A stretch of 64,000 nucleotides of DNA from NCBI GenBank assembly GCA_033764095.1, contig JANRJF010000254.1, positions 1 through 64,000 on the forward strand. Reading direction: 5' to 3'. The notes beneath the pieces were generated by a model. The model did no database searches and was not told the DNA's origin. It saw only the letters and a program-made list of their open reading frames with translations. Both the position numbers and the translations under genes were made by a program. This document shows positions 53,597 through 61,777 of this stretch, in pieces. Each line of letters begins with the position of its first letter. The stretch's first letter is position 1. The DNA comes from JBDTMT01 sp033764095 (lineage in GTDB: Bacteria; Desulfobacterota; Binatia; HRBIN30; CADEER01).

Positions 53597-54476
53597 GGCC
53601 GGCGTCGAGCTGGTCGGCGTCGAGGCGGTCGGCGCCGGCCCTGCACAGCGCCGCGCTCGCGTCCTCCCAGACCAGCACCCGCTGCCCGCGCCCGAGGGCG
53701 GCGCGGGCACAGCGCTCGACCTCGCCGCCGGGCCGGGCGCTGATCACCACCACCAGGTCGCCGAGCGCTGCCAGCAACGCGTCGCGGCGCCGTCCGGAGC
53801 GCGGAACGGCGTGATCATCGGGTCGGAACGGCGACAGCACCAGCGTGTGGAACGGGTCGAAGCGGCCGTGCTGCGGGCCCAGTCCGAACGGATCGCGCTG
53901 CAGGTCGCCACCAAAGGCGGCGAGCAGGCCGCGGTCGAGGACCACCAACCGCCCGCCATTGAGCGCGCGGGCGGTGGCCGCGGCGATGCGATGCGGCGTC
54001 TTCATGCCGCCGACCACCACCGCCAGACCATCGGCGGCGGCGGCGCGGGTGACGCGCAAGGTGGCGGTGACGCTGGCGTCGCTGACCAGGCGCGAGTGGA
54101 GCAGCGCGACGCTGGGCCGTCGGGCGAGGGCGGCATTGCCGTACATGGTGGCGATCGGCGGCGGCTCGGCGCGCTGTCGCCAGCCGTCCGGATACGCCGC
54201 GTCGTCCGGCTGGCAGAGGGAGACGCCGGCCTCGGCCAGGCGCTGCGCCAGCGCAGCGCACCGCGCGCGGTGTCGGGAATGATCCTCGCCGAGGCGGCGC
54301 AACGCCGCCGCCGGCAGTCGCAAGCGCGCGGGCAGCGCCGTCTCCAGTCGGCCGTACAGCTGCGCCAGCGGCGTCTGGGTGCGGCGGGCGTACTCCTGCA
54401 GCGCGCGCAGGCGCTGTTCGCCGACCCGCGGCAGCTCGGCGAGGGAGAGCAGGGCGAACGTCGACTCGTCGTGCAT
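53559..54476 (-). CDS. DprA/Smf-like Rossmann protein, divergent
   Basis: 305 residues from ATG 54476; a TTG seven codons upstream falls inside an inverted repeat and is less likely. The N-terminal part has helix-hairpin-helix-like residues (LAELPRVGEQRLRALQEY). The Rossmann part shows RRPSVALLHSRLVSDASV, LAVVVGGMKTPHRIAAATARAL, GGRLVVLDRGL, LSPFRPDD and LGDLVVVISARPGGEVERCARAALGRGQRVLV, in the order of DprA. The DprA GSR motif is HSR here, and the SGLARGIDxxAH block is changed to GGMKTPHRIAAA. So it is a DprA relative that may not load RecA on ssDNA; competence or another nucleotide-binding role is open. Confidence 0.65.
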   Translation of the reverse strand: MHDESTFALLSLAELPRVGEQRLRALQEYARRTQTPLAQLYGRLETALPARLRLPAAALRRLGEDHSRHRARCAALAQRLAEAGVSLCQPDDAAYPDGWRQRAEPPPIATMYGNAALARRPSVALLHSRLVSDASVTATLRVTRAAAADGLAVVVGGMKTPHRIAAATARALNGGRLVVLDRGLLAAFGGDLQRDPFGLGPQHGRFDPFHTLVLSPFRPDDHAVPRSGRRRDALLAALGDLVVVISARPGGEVERCARAALGRGQRVLVWEDASAALCRAGADRLDADQLDAGLRRWMPAPARTG

Positions 54477-54489
54477 CGGCGAGTCGCTG

Positions 54490-54507
54490 TTAGACAATCG
54501 CGTCTAA
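54490..54507. promoter_or_regulatory. Inverted repeat upstream of the DprA-like gene
   Basis: TTAGAC (54490-54495) and GTCTAA (54502-54507) flank AATCGC, a perfect 6-6-6 inverted repeat ending 14 bp upstream of the ATG on the minus strand. It is the most AT-rich stretch nearby. It could be an operator or overlap the promoter; no regulator is linked. Confidence 0.45.
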
Positions 54508-54542
54508 AATGACAACCGCATGCGGCCCGCGCACCGGAGGGG

Positions 54543-54731
54543 TCAGCGGCGCAGGTGGCGGTACTGGTCGGACTTTTCGCGACGCAGCGCGGAGAGACGG
54601 TTGTCGGCGTCACGTTGGATGCGCGACTTGCGATGCAGGAGGGCGTAGAGCACCAAGGCGCCGACGGCGACCCCCACCCCGACCATCGGGTGGGTGGACA
54701 CTAAATCGACGAACGGCTTGAGTTGGTCCAT
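54543..54731 (-). CDS. Small single-span membrane protein
   Basis: 62 residues, with AGGGGA 8 bp upstream of ATG 54731. One hydrophobic helix (about 15-33, PMVGVGVAVGALVLYALL) is followed by a basic and charged cytoplasmic tail (HRKSRIQRDADNRLSALRREKSDQYRHLRR). The pattern resembles short anchor proteins but no family is recognised. It lies between the DprA-like gene and the Thr/Pro-rich dockerin-like gene, transcribed away from the latter. Confidence 0.6.
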   Translation of the reverse strand: MDQLKPFVDLVSTHPMVGVGVAVGALVLYALLHRKSRIQRDADNRLSALRREKSDQYRHLRR

Positions 54732-54986
54732 GCGCGTCCCCTGCGAAGGCAGAGGCTAGCGCCGTGTTCCGCGTGCTCAACCGGGAAATTCCGAAATCGA
54801 CCAGTCTGCAGCAAAGCGTCGCATCGCTGCATCGCTTGCGTCCGAGATGGACGATATGCGGCCGCGCACGCGCCATTCTGTGCGTTGCAAAGCGAGCAAG
54901 GGTGTCGCATATCCTCGCAACACTTCATCTCCATGGGGCGTGGTGACGCGACGGGCGCTGACCCGAGCAGGGGCACGGGCGACGCG

Positions 54987-57506
54987 GTGAGCGCCAGTCG
55001 ATCTCGGCCTGTGTTGCTGCGCCGGCTGGCGCTGGCGGTCCTGGTGGCCGGTTTGTCGAGCTTCGCCTCCGGCCTCGCGTCCGCTCAGGAGGTGCGCGGC
55101 GACGCCAACTGTGACGGAGTGGTGAGCCAGGCCGACCTGCCGGCGCTCAGCTCCGCCCTGTTCCTCGGTAGCGTCTGTGCGACCGCCGACGTCAACCAGG
55201 ACGGGCGACTGTCGGCCGCCGACCTGGTGGCGCTGATCCAAGTGCTGGCCGCGTCGCCCACGCCCAGCCCGAGCGCGACCGCCAGTGCCACGCCGAGCGG
55301 GGTGGCAACAGCGACCGCGACGCAGAGTCCCACGTCGCCTTTGCCGAGTGCCACCGCCAGCGCGACCGCGAGTGCCACCGGGGTCGCCACCGCGACCGCG
55401 ACATCGCTGGCGACCGCGACGGCGACCGCGACGCGCACTGCCGAGGCGACGGCGACCTCGATGGCAGCAACGGCGACGGCGACCTCGGTGGCCGCAACGG
55501 CGACGGCGACCTCGGTGGCAACCACAACCGCCAGCGACACGCCGACGCCGCTAGCCACCGACACCGGCACGCTCGTCGCCAGCCCGACGCCGACCGCAAC
55601 CGCCAGCGTGCCGACCGAAACGCCGCTCGAGGCGACCGCCACCCCGGAGCGCAGTCCCACCGCCACATCCGATCCCAGTCCGACCGAGACCGGGACGCTG
55701 CACCCGACCGCTACCGCGACCTCGACGGCGAGTGCAACCGGATCGGCGACGCCGACCGAAGTGGTGGCGCCGACGAGCACGGCGACCGGCTCGCCGAGCG
55801 CGACCGCGCCGCCGCCGTCGATGACACACACCGCCTCACCGACCAACTCGGCGCTTCCGAGCGCCAGTCCGACCGAGACCGTCAGTCCGACGCGAACGCA
55901 GAGTGCGACCCGCACCGCGAGCGCGACGCGGACGCCGACCGAAACGCGCACGCCCACCGTCACCCGCACCGGCACACTGCCGGCGACCGACACTCCCACC
56001 GCGACCGGCTCCCCGACGCGTACGGAGACGCGCACGGCGACGGTGACGCGTAGCGCGACGCCGGCGTCCACGCTGACGCCGACCAGGACCGCGACCGAAA
56101 CGCGCACGCCGACCGAGCCGGCATCCCCGACCCGCACGCACACGGTTCCGGCGAACGCTACCGAGACGCGCACCTCGACGCCGACCCGCACCGAGACCGT
56201 CACCCGAACCGAAACCGAGACGCGCACGCCGGTGCCGCCGACGGCGACGCGCACGCCGAGCTTCACCGGCACCGTCACCCGTACGGCCACCTCGGCCCCG
56301 TCGGCGAGCCCGACGCGCACTGAGACGGCCTTGCCGGCCAGCGTCACGGCGACCCCGACACTGACCCCATCGCGAACGGCGACTGCCAGCTTCACTGGTA
56401 CGCAGACCCGCACCGAGACGCCGACGCGCACCCCGACCGCGACGCGCACCGATACGCCGCTGCCGCCGCCTACCGCCACCGGCACGCCGCTGCCGTCAGA
56501 AACCGCGACCCGCACCGGGACGGCGACGCGCACCGATTCGCCCAGCCGCACGCCGACTCGCACCGCGACGTTGACGCCCACCGGCACAGAGACGCGAACG
56601 CTGACGCCAACGCGCACCATCACGCCGACGCCGAGCGCGACCAACACGTTGACGCCGATCTTCTCCTTGACGCCGACGCTGACCCGCACGCTGACGCCGA
56701 CCGGCACGCCGACGCGCACGCAGACCAACTCCCCGACGCCGACCTTCAGCTTCACGTTCGTGCCGACGCGCACGTCGACGATCACACGGACGCCGACCAT
56801 CACCCGCACCGCGACGCGAACCTCGACGATCACGCCCACGCCGACCGTCACCCGGACGCCGACACCGACTTCGGCCCTGGCCGGTCCGCGGGTCAGCTTC
56901 GCCGGCGCGATCTCACAGGATGGTTGTCAGTCGTGCTGCCAGTTTATTTGTCAGCTGACGCCAACCCCGACACCCATCATCGAGAATGGCCGCGAGGTCT
57001 TCGTCCGCGACGTCGGCCAGTTCCTCTTCGTCGTCGAAGGCCAGCGCGGACCCTCCAACCAGAACCCCGGTCTCAACGTGAACCCCGACGGAACCGATCG
57101 CGGCGACCTGCAGATCCTGGTCAGCCGCTCGACCGGCGCCATCGACGATCCGGCCGGATTCGGCAGCGCCGCCGTCTGCGACATGGGCCCGCCGCCGCTG
57201 CCATTCGGCGGCGTGCCGGGCGTCAACCCGCCGGTGTTCCTCCCCGGCGACGCGATCACCCATGCCATTCAAGACATGGAGTGTCGTTTCACCGCGATTC
57301 CACTCAGCGCGATCAGCGGTGCCTGCACGCGCAAGTCGAACGGCGACTTTGGATTCATCAGCAACCAGACGCGTACACAATACTGCTACCAGGTGCCGAT
57401 GACCGGCGCCTTCCAGGTCGGCGACACGCTGGTGTCGGTGCAGTTGCGCGACGTCGGCGGCAACATCGGGCCGACCAAGGAATTCATCATCCGCGTCCTG
57501 CCCTGA
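54987..57506 (+). CDS. Secreted Thr/Pro-rich protein with dockerin-like domain
   Basis: 839 residues from a GTG at 54987, chosen because the signal peptide (LLRRLALAVLVAGLSSFASGLASA) then starts within a few residues; ATG 54933 is the alternative. Mature order: a dockerin-type pair of calcium loops (GDANCDGVVSQADL and DVNQDGRLSAADL, about 37-79), then about 540 residues of Thr/Pro/Ala/Ser-rich low complexity built from units such as TPTATRT and TRTETRTPT (55255-56880), then a C-terminal domain of about 205 residues opening with the Cys cluster DGCQSCCQFICQ. The linker is likely extended and could be O-glycosylated. Dockerin-like loops suggest docking to a partner or calcium-dependent folding. 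It lies upstream of four secreted paralogs. Confidence 0.75.
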   Translation: MSASRSRPVLLRRLALAVLVAGLSSFASGLASAQEVRGDANCDGVVSQADLPALSSALFLGSVCATADVNQDGRLSAADLVALIQVLAASPTPSPSATASATPSGVATATATQSPTSPLPSATASATASATGVATATATSLATATATATRTAEATATSMAATATATSVAATATATSVATTTASDTPTPLATDTGTLVASPTPTATASVPTETPLEATATPERSPTATSDPSPTETGTLHPTATATSTASATGSATPTEVVAPTSTATGSPSATAPPPSMTHTASPTNSALPSASPTETVSPTRTQSATRTASATRTPTETRTPTVTRTGTLPATDTPTATGSPTRTETRTATVTRSATPASTLTPTRTATETRTPTEPASPTRTHTVPANATETRTSTPTRTETVTRTETETRTPVPPTATRTPSFTGTVTRTATSAPSASPTRTETALPASVTATPTLTPSRTATASFTGTQTRTETPTRTPTATRTDTPLPPPTATGTPLPSETATRTGTATRTDSPSRTPTRTATLTPTGTETRTLTPTRTITPTPSATNTLTPIFSLTPTLTRTLTPTGTPTRTQTNSPTPTFSFTFVPTRTSTITRTPTITRTATRTSTITPTPTVTRTPTPTSALAGPRVSFAGAISQDGCQSCCQFICQLTPTPTPIIENGREVFVRDVGQFLFVVEGQRGPSNQNPGLNVNPDGTDRGDLQILVSRSTGAIDDPAGFGSAAVCDMGPPPLPFGGVPGVNPPVFLPGDAITHAIQDMECRFTAIPLSAISGACTRKSNGDFGFISNQTRTQYCYQVPMTGAFQVGDTLVSVQLRDVGGNIGPTKEFIIRVLP
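55255..56880 (+). repeat. Degenerate tandem Thr/Pro codon repeat
   Basis: About 1.6 kb of imperfect tandem units coding mainly ACG/ACC, CCG/CCC, GCG and CGC codons, in frame with the surrounding protein. Units are 6-12 bp and vary, so the tract can change length by slippage and is a likely assembly and strain-variation hotspot. Confidence 0.85.
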
Positions 57507-57915
57507 TGGGCATCGCCGGCGCCGTCCGCAGCGACTCACGCTGCGGTCGCCGGCGTGACCGAAACGCTGAATCTTGCCAGTTCGGCACCTGGCTGCCGGA
57601 TCGGCCCCCTCCGCTCAGTCGGCAAAATCATATTTGCCGCCCCGCCATTTTGTGGCATACACCGTGCCTGCCAAAACGGCGGCGCGTGCAGCGGATGATG
57701 CTTTTTGGGAACAGACAACCGGTCGGGAGCGCGGACGGCGCCCTCTACCGCCAGCGAAGCGGCCGATGGATGCCAGAATCCACCGCTGCCGGACATCTCA
57801 CCCCTTTTCCGCTTGACTGCGTGGCAGCAAATTGCGATAAGCCGTCACGCGTTGAAGGGGCGAGGTTCGGACCCCGGTAACGCATATGGGTGCAGTTACC
57901 GAAAGGAGGCGTGCA
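57507..57915. other. Intergenic region before the four-gene secreted array
   Basis: 409 bp with no convincing gene. It holds an 8-bp hairpin CCGCAGCG/CGCTGCGG (57526-57546) behind the Thr/Pro gene without a T run, and an inverted repeat GGCAAA-N6-TTTGCC at 57621-57638. The stretch 57620-57700 is AT-richer and is the best place for the promoter of the array. The region ends in the ribosome site GAAAGGAGG at 57901. Confidence 0.5.
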
Positions 57916-59400
57916 ATGCGAGTGCAGAAGCGAAGCCCGTGGCTGACTGGCCTGGGAGTGGTGCTGACGGCCATGGCGCTGTGGGGAGCGCAGGCTCGAG
58001 CGGAAGTCTCCTCCGACAAGCCTGGGTCGGTGGTGATGTGGCCAAAGGTGATTGCGGATGGAACCCGCGACACCCTCATCACGCTGACCAACACGCTCAA
58101 CTTTACTGCGTACGCGCATTGCGAGTACGTCCAGGCGCTCGGCCTGTGTTCGATCACGGGAGATTTCTGTGATCCACAGGCCACTGTCGATGGTTCGCCG
58201 GGCATCTGTCCGGCAGTCGCCGGCAACGTCTGTGTCGATCAGTGGCAGACGGCGAACTTCGACGTCGTCCTGACCCGCCAGCAGCCGACGATCTGGCGCG
58301 TGTCGACCGGCCGTATTTACGATCCGTTCCTGCTGACCGACGGCGTCTGCCAGGACATCCCGGGCGTTCCGCTGCGGCAGTCCTGCCCCGGTCTCTTCCT
58401 GATCGGCCAGGTCCCGCCGGCGCCGGATCAGCCGTTCCGCGGCGAGCTGCGCTGCTTCCAGGTCGCTTCCGACGGCACGCCGCTGCCTGCCAACGGCCTG
58501 AAGGGCGAGGCGGTGATCGAGACGCTGCCGACTACCGATCTGCCGGTGAACACGCAGATCAGCAAGTACAACTCGATCAACGTCGAAGGTCTCGATGCTC
58601 CGTCGATCGACGGCATCCTGCGCCTGAACGACATCGAGTACAGCGCCTGTCCGGAGGCGGTCGAGGTTACGCACTACGCGCAGGGCGCCAACGTCCTGGA
58701 CACCCCGGCCGGCTTCACGGGGTGCAGCGGAACCGGTTGCCCGGTCAACACGGAGATCACCCTGATCCCGTGCCGCGCCGACTTCACCAACGAGGTCGGT
58801 GCCCGCTTCGCGACGGACATTCGCTACACCAACGAGTTCGAGCAGACCCTGTCGGTCGAGCCGACGTTCGATTGCTGGGCGAACTTCGACCTGCGCGACC
58901 TGCCTTTCGCACCCGCCTCGCTGAGCGGCACCACGTTCCAGCGCACCCGCCTGATTCCGACTGGCTCGGGTAACTGCATCTCCGGCGATACCTCGCTCAA
59001 TGGTGAGGAGAACGGCCCCTGCGCCGACGACGCCGACTGCGGCACCGGCGGCGTCTGCGGTCCGGTGACCGGCATCCTCGCGGTGGTTGAAGAGTTCTAC
59101 AGCTCTGACGCCTCCCTGGCCGTCCCGCCGACCGCCCCGACTGGAACCGCGGCATCGAACGGCTACTCGGTTGATTTCAACCGCGACAACAACCTGGGGC
59201 GCCCCGGCCACTGCCGCGGCGATCTGACGGAGGAGTGCACCACGGACGCCGATTGCGGGACCGGCCTGTGCCGAATCAACACGACGGTCTCCTGCATGAG
59301 CGACGCGACGTGCGCTGCGCTCGATCCGACTGACTTCTGCGATCGCTGCATGAACGACGAGATCGCGACCGAGTCCGGTCCGATCGTCATCGTCCAGTGA
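57916..59400 (+). CDS. Secreted protein of unknown function, paralog C
   Basis: 494 residues from ATG 57916, with AAAGGAGG 7 bp upstream. Signal peptide to about residue 30 (AQARA). It is the longest and most divergent family member. Ladder: SVVMWPKVI, RDTLITLTNTLN, AHCEYVQ, NFDVVLTRQQPTIW, FRGELRCFQVA, NGLKGEAVI, SKYNSINV, ACPEAVEVTHYAQGA, ITLIPCRADF, IRYTNEFEQTLS, FDCWAN. The five family cysteines are kept. Extra Cys-rich modules of the CxxDxDCxxGxC type occur late (CADDADCGTGGVC and CTTDADCGTGLC), and the tail ends without the usual IP motif. First gene of the array; the next start is 35 bp downstream. Confidence 0.85.
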   Translation: MRVQKRSPWLTGLGVVLTAMALWGAQARAEVSSDKPGSVVMWPKVIADGTRDTLITLTNTLNFTAYAHCEYVQALGLCSITGDFCDPQATVDGSPGICPAVAGNVCVDQWQTANFDVVLTRQQPTIWRVSTGRIYDPFLLTDGVCQDIPGVPLRQSCPGLFLIGQVPPAPDQPFRGELRCFQVASDGTPLPANGLKGEAVIETLPTTDLPVNTQISKYNSINVEGLDAPSIDGILRLNDIEYSACPEAVEVTHYAQGANVLDTPAGFTGCSGTGCPVNTEITLIPCRADFTNEVGARFATDIRYTNEFEQTLSVEPTFDCWANFDLRDLPFAPASLSGTTFQRTRLIPTGSGNCISGDTSLNGEENGPCADDADCGTGGVCGPVTGILAVVEEFYSSDASLAVPPTAPTGTAASNGYSVDFNRDNNLGRPGHCRGDLTEECTTDADCGTGLCRINTTVSCMSDATCAALDPTDFCDRCMNDEIATESGPIVIVQ

Positions 59401-59435
59401 TGCGCCGGCGTCGAGACGAGAGAAGGAGAAGGGCG

Positions 59436-60584
59436 ATGCTGAGCATGAAGAAGGTTCTCCTGGGAGTGGCGGCGCTCACCGGCCTGGTCCTGTCGGCGCC
59501 GGCGCAGGCGGAGACGTTCTCCGATACGGGCGCGGCGGTGCTGGTCTGGCCGACCATCATCGTGTCCGAGGATTACGACACGATCGTCACGATGACCAAC
59601 CAGGCCGCGGTGCCAAGCGCGGCTCACTGCTTCTACGTCAATGCCAACAACCGCTGCTCGAACACCGGCGAAGTCTGTGAGGACTCGTCGGAATGTGAGG
59701 ACGGCGGATTCTTCGGCGCCTGCCTGCCGGGCTGGATCGAGATCAACTTCGACGTCCTGCTCACCCGCGATCAGCCGCTCGGCTGGAGCGCCGCCGACGG
59801 CCTGAGTGGTTCGGGACTGCCGTGCCCGGGCGGCATCGGCAGCATCTGCAGCGGCAACGGTGGCACGCGCGTTCCGCCGGTCGGCGAAGTTCCCTTCGTC
59901 GGCGAGCTCAAGTGCATCCAGTCGGATCCGATCACCCGCCTGCCGTTCCCGTGCAACGATGCAAATCCGCTGAACCGCTGCCGCAACGACCTCGAGGGTG
60001 GCGCGACGATCACGGGTTTCAATCCCAACAACGGCGAGATCGATCCGGAGCGCTACAACGCGGTCGGCCTCCGCTCCGCTGGCCAGAACAACGGTGACAG
60101 CCTGCTGGTCATCGGTGGACCGCCGGCACAGGCCGAGTACCAGCCCTGCTCCGAGGTCCTGGTGTTCAATCACATGTTCGACGGGGCGGTCGATCCGGTG
60201 AATCCGGACAATGAATTCGCCTCCACGCTCAGCCTGGTTCCCTGCACGGAGAACTTCCTGACCCAGTCGGTTCCCCGCGTGACGGCACAGTTCCTGGTCT
60301 ACAATGAATTCGAGCAGCGCTTCTCGACCAGCCGCCTGGTCAACTGCCTGCTGACCAGCGACATCTCCAACATCGACACGACGCAGTCCGACCGCTCGAT
60401 CTTCAGTGCGGCAGTCGCCGGCACAGTGGCCGGCCAGACGCGCATCACCGGAGTTGGTGGCGGCCTGATCGGCAATGCGGTTCTGTTTACGTTCAACGAT
60501 TCACTGCTGGCCGCCTCGGGTGCTGGCTACAACCTGAATCAGTTTGCGGACCGCGTCGATCCGGACTTCATCAGCATTCCGTGA
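59436..60584 (+). CDS. Secreted protein of unknown function, paralog D
   Basis: 382 residues from ATG 59436, with AGAAGGAG upstream; ATG 59445 is also possible. Signal peptide to about residue 25 (PAQA). Ladder: AVLVWPTIIV, YDTIVTMTNQ, AHCFYVNANN, Cys-rich insert CSNTGEVCEDSSECEDGG, NFDVLLTRDQPLGW, FVGELKCIQSD, NDLEGGATI, RYNAVGL, PCSEVLVFNHMFDGA, LSLVPCTENF, TAQFLVYNEFEQRFSTS, VNCLLT, SNIDT, SIFSAAVAGTVAGQTRITGV, ending DFISIP. It shares the HCFYVN-adjacent Cys insert with A and F. Same operon as C, E and F. Confidence 0.85.
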   Translation: MLSMKKVLLGVAALTGLVLSAPAQAETFSDTGAAVLVWPTIIVSEDYDTIVTMTNQAAVPSAAHCFYVNANNRCSNTGEVCEDSSECEDGGFFGACLPGWIEINFDVLLTRDQPLGWSAADGLSGSGLPCPGGIGSICSGNGGTRVPPVGEVPFVGELKCIQSDPITRLPFPCNDANPLNRCRNDLEGGATITGFNPNNGEIDPERYNAVGLRSAGQNNGDSLLVIGGPPAQAEYQPCSEVLVFNHMFDGAVDPVNPDNEFASTLSLVPCTENFLTQSVPRVTAQFLVYNEFEQRFSTSRLVNCLLTSDISNIDTTQSDRSIFSAAVAGTVAGQTRITGVGGGLIGNAVLFTFNDSLLAASGAGYNLNQFADRVDPDFISIP

Positions 60585-60628
60585 CGGGTCGCATCTGTAG
60601 CGCGTGGCTTCCTGAAGGAGGAGAACCC

Positions 60629-61723
60629 ATGAGTACGGTTAAGGGACTGCGAGCCGGCGTGATGGCGAGCATCCTCGCGGGGGTGGCGCTGGCGGCCGGA
60701 ATCGCCCAGGCGCAGAACTTCTCGACCGAGCAGCCCGGTTCGATTCTGATCTTTCCGAAGGTGGTGAACACCTCGGACACGATCATCCAGATCACCAATA
60801 CCGACAACAGCGTCGCATACGCGCACTGCTTCTACGTCAACGGCGCGTCGGTGAACGGACAGCCGCTGTGGCAGGTGACGGACTTCGAGCTCACCCTGAC
60901 GCGGCAGCAGCCTACGCACTGGGCGGCGAGCACCGGCCGTGCCGTCAATCCGCAGGACGGCGTCCCGGGTATCGACCCGGGTCTGGTTCCGCCGGTCGCG
61001 CCGGGATTCACCGGCTACCTCACCTGTGTCGAAACCCTGGCTGACGGCACTCCGACCAGCGGCAACCATCTCATCGGTGTTGCCACGGTGGGTGAGATCA
61101 ACGGCCTCGGCGGTGGTGCGAACATCGTGAGCAAGTACAACGCGATCGCCATCCCGGGTTGCAACGGTGATGATGGTCCGTGCGGCGACACCGGAGAGTC
61201 GAACGACGGCAACAACATCCTCGAGCTAAACAACGTCGAGTATGCCCGTTGCCCCGGCGGCGTGTACCTGAACTTCCAGTCGGAGGGCGGTCCGGATCCG
61301 GCCCTGGCGGGAGCCGGGAATGTCGCCTCGACGGTCAGCACGGATCTCACCTTGGTGCCCTGCGGGATCGACTTCGAGAACCTCATCCCCGAGTCGACGA
61401 CGCTGAGCGCCGAGATCCGGGACGAGTTCGAGAACCGCACCTCGATCACGGCGATCGACATCGATTGCTTCTTCGACGAGCCCCTGAGCTCACCGCTCTT
61501 CTCGGGCCAGTTCGTGCTGCCAACGGCTTTCGGATCGGCGATTCTTCGTCCGCAGGCAGGGACGGGGAACGTCCCGGCGGTTGGCGTGGCCAACGTGCTT
61601 CGTACGGCGGATGACGGTACGCAGGACACGGCGGCGACGAACCTGCACTTCTGCACGGACCAGGATCCGCCGGCGCTGTGTGTGCCGGTCGACTCCGAGA
61701 TCCGGCTGCCGACCTTCCAGTGA
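60629..61723 (+). CDS. Secreted protein of unknown function, paralog E
   Basis: 364 residues from ATG 60629, with GAAGGAGG 8 bp upstream. Signal peptide to about residue 28 (IAQA). Ladder: SILIFPKVV, SDTIIQITNTDN, AHCFYVNGA, WQVTDFELTLTRQQPTHWA, STGRAVNPQDG, VPPVAPGFTGYLTCVE, SKYNAIAI, RCPGGVYLNF, LTLVPCGIDF, EIRDEFENRTS, IDCFFDE. The first half is closely similar to B at 33777, while the NEFEQRFS segment is degraded to DEFENRTS. There is no Cys-rich insert after HCFYVN. The gap to F is 54 bp. Confidence 0.85.
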   Translation: MSTVKGLRAGVMASILAGVALAAGIAQAQNFSTEQPGSILIFPKVVNTSDTIIQITNTDNSVAYAHCFYVNGASVNGQPLWQVTDFELTLTRQQPTHWAASTGRAVNPQDGVPGIDPGLVPPVAPGFTGYLTCVETLADGTPTSGNHLIGVATVGEINGLGGGANIVSKYNAIAIPGCNGDDGPCGDTGESNDGNNILELNNVEYARCPGGVYLNFQSEGGPDPALAGAGNVASTVSTDLTLVPCGIDFENLIPESTTLSAEIRDEFENRTSITAIDIDCFFDEPLSSPLFSGQFVLPTAFGSAILRPQAGTGNVPAVGVANVLRTADDGTQDTAATNLHFCTDQDPPALCVPVDSEIRLPTFQ

Positions 61724-61777
61724 GTTGGGACGGTGGGTGACGAGATGAAGCGCGCAGGCAGGGAAAGGAGTCACGAG

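Noticed and set aside
55085..56851. 588-residue Val/Gly-rich open frame on the minus strand
   Set aside because: It is the antisense of the Thr/Pro codon repeat; ACG and ACC read as CGT and GGT. It has no domain and no ribosome site, while the plus-strand frame has a signal peptide and dockerin-like loops.
55255..56880. Possible CRISPR array or satellite
   Set aside because: Units are 6-12 bp, degenerate and in frame with a protein; there are no regular 25-40 bp repeats with unique spacers and no cas genes.
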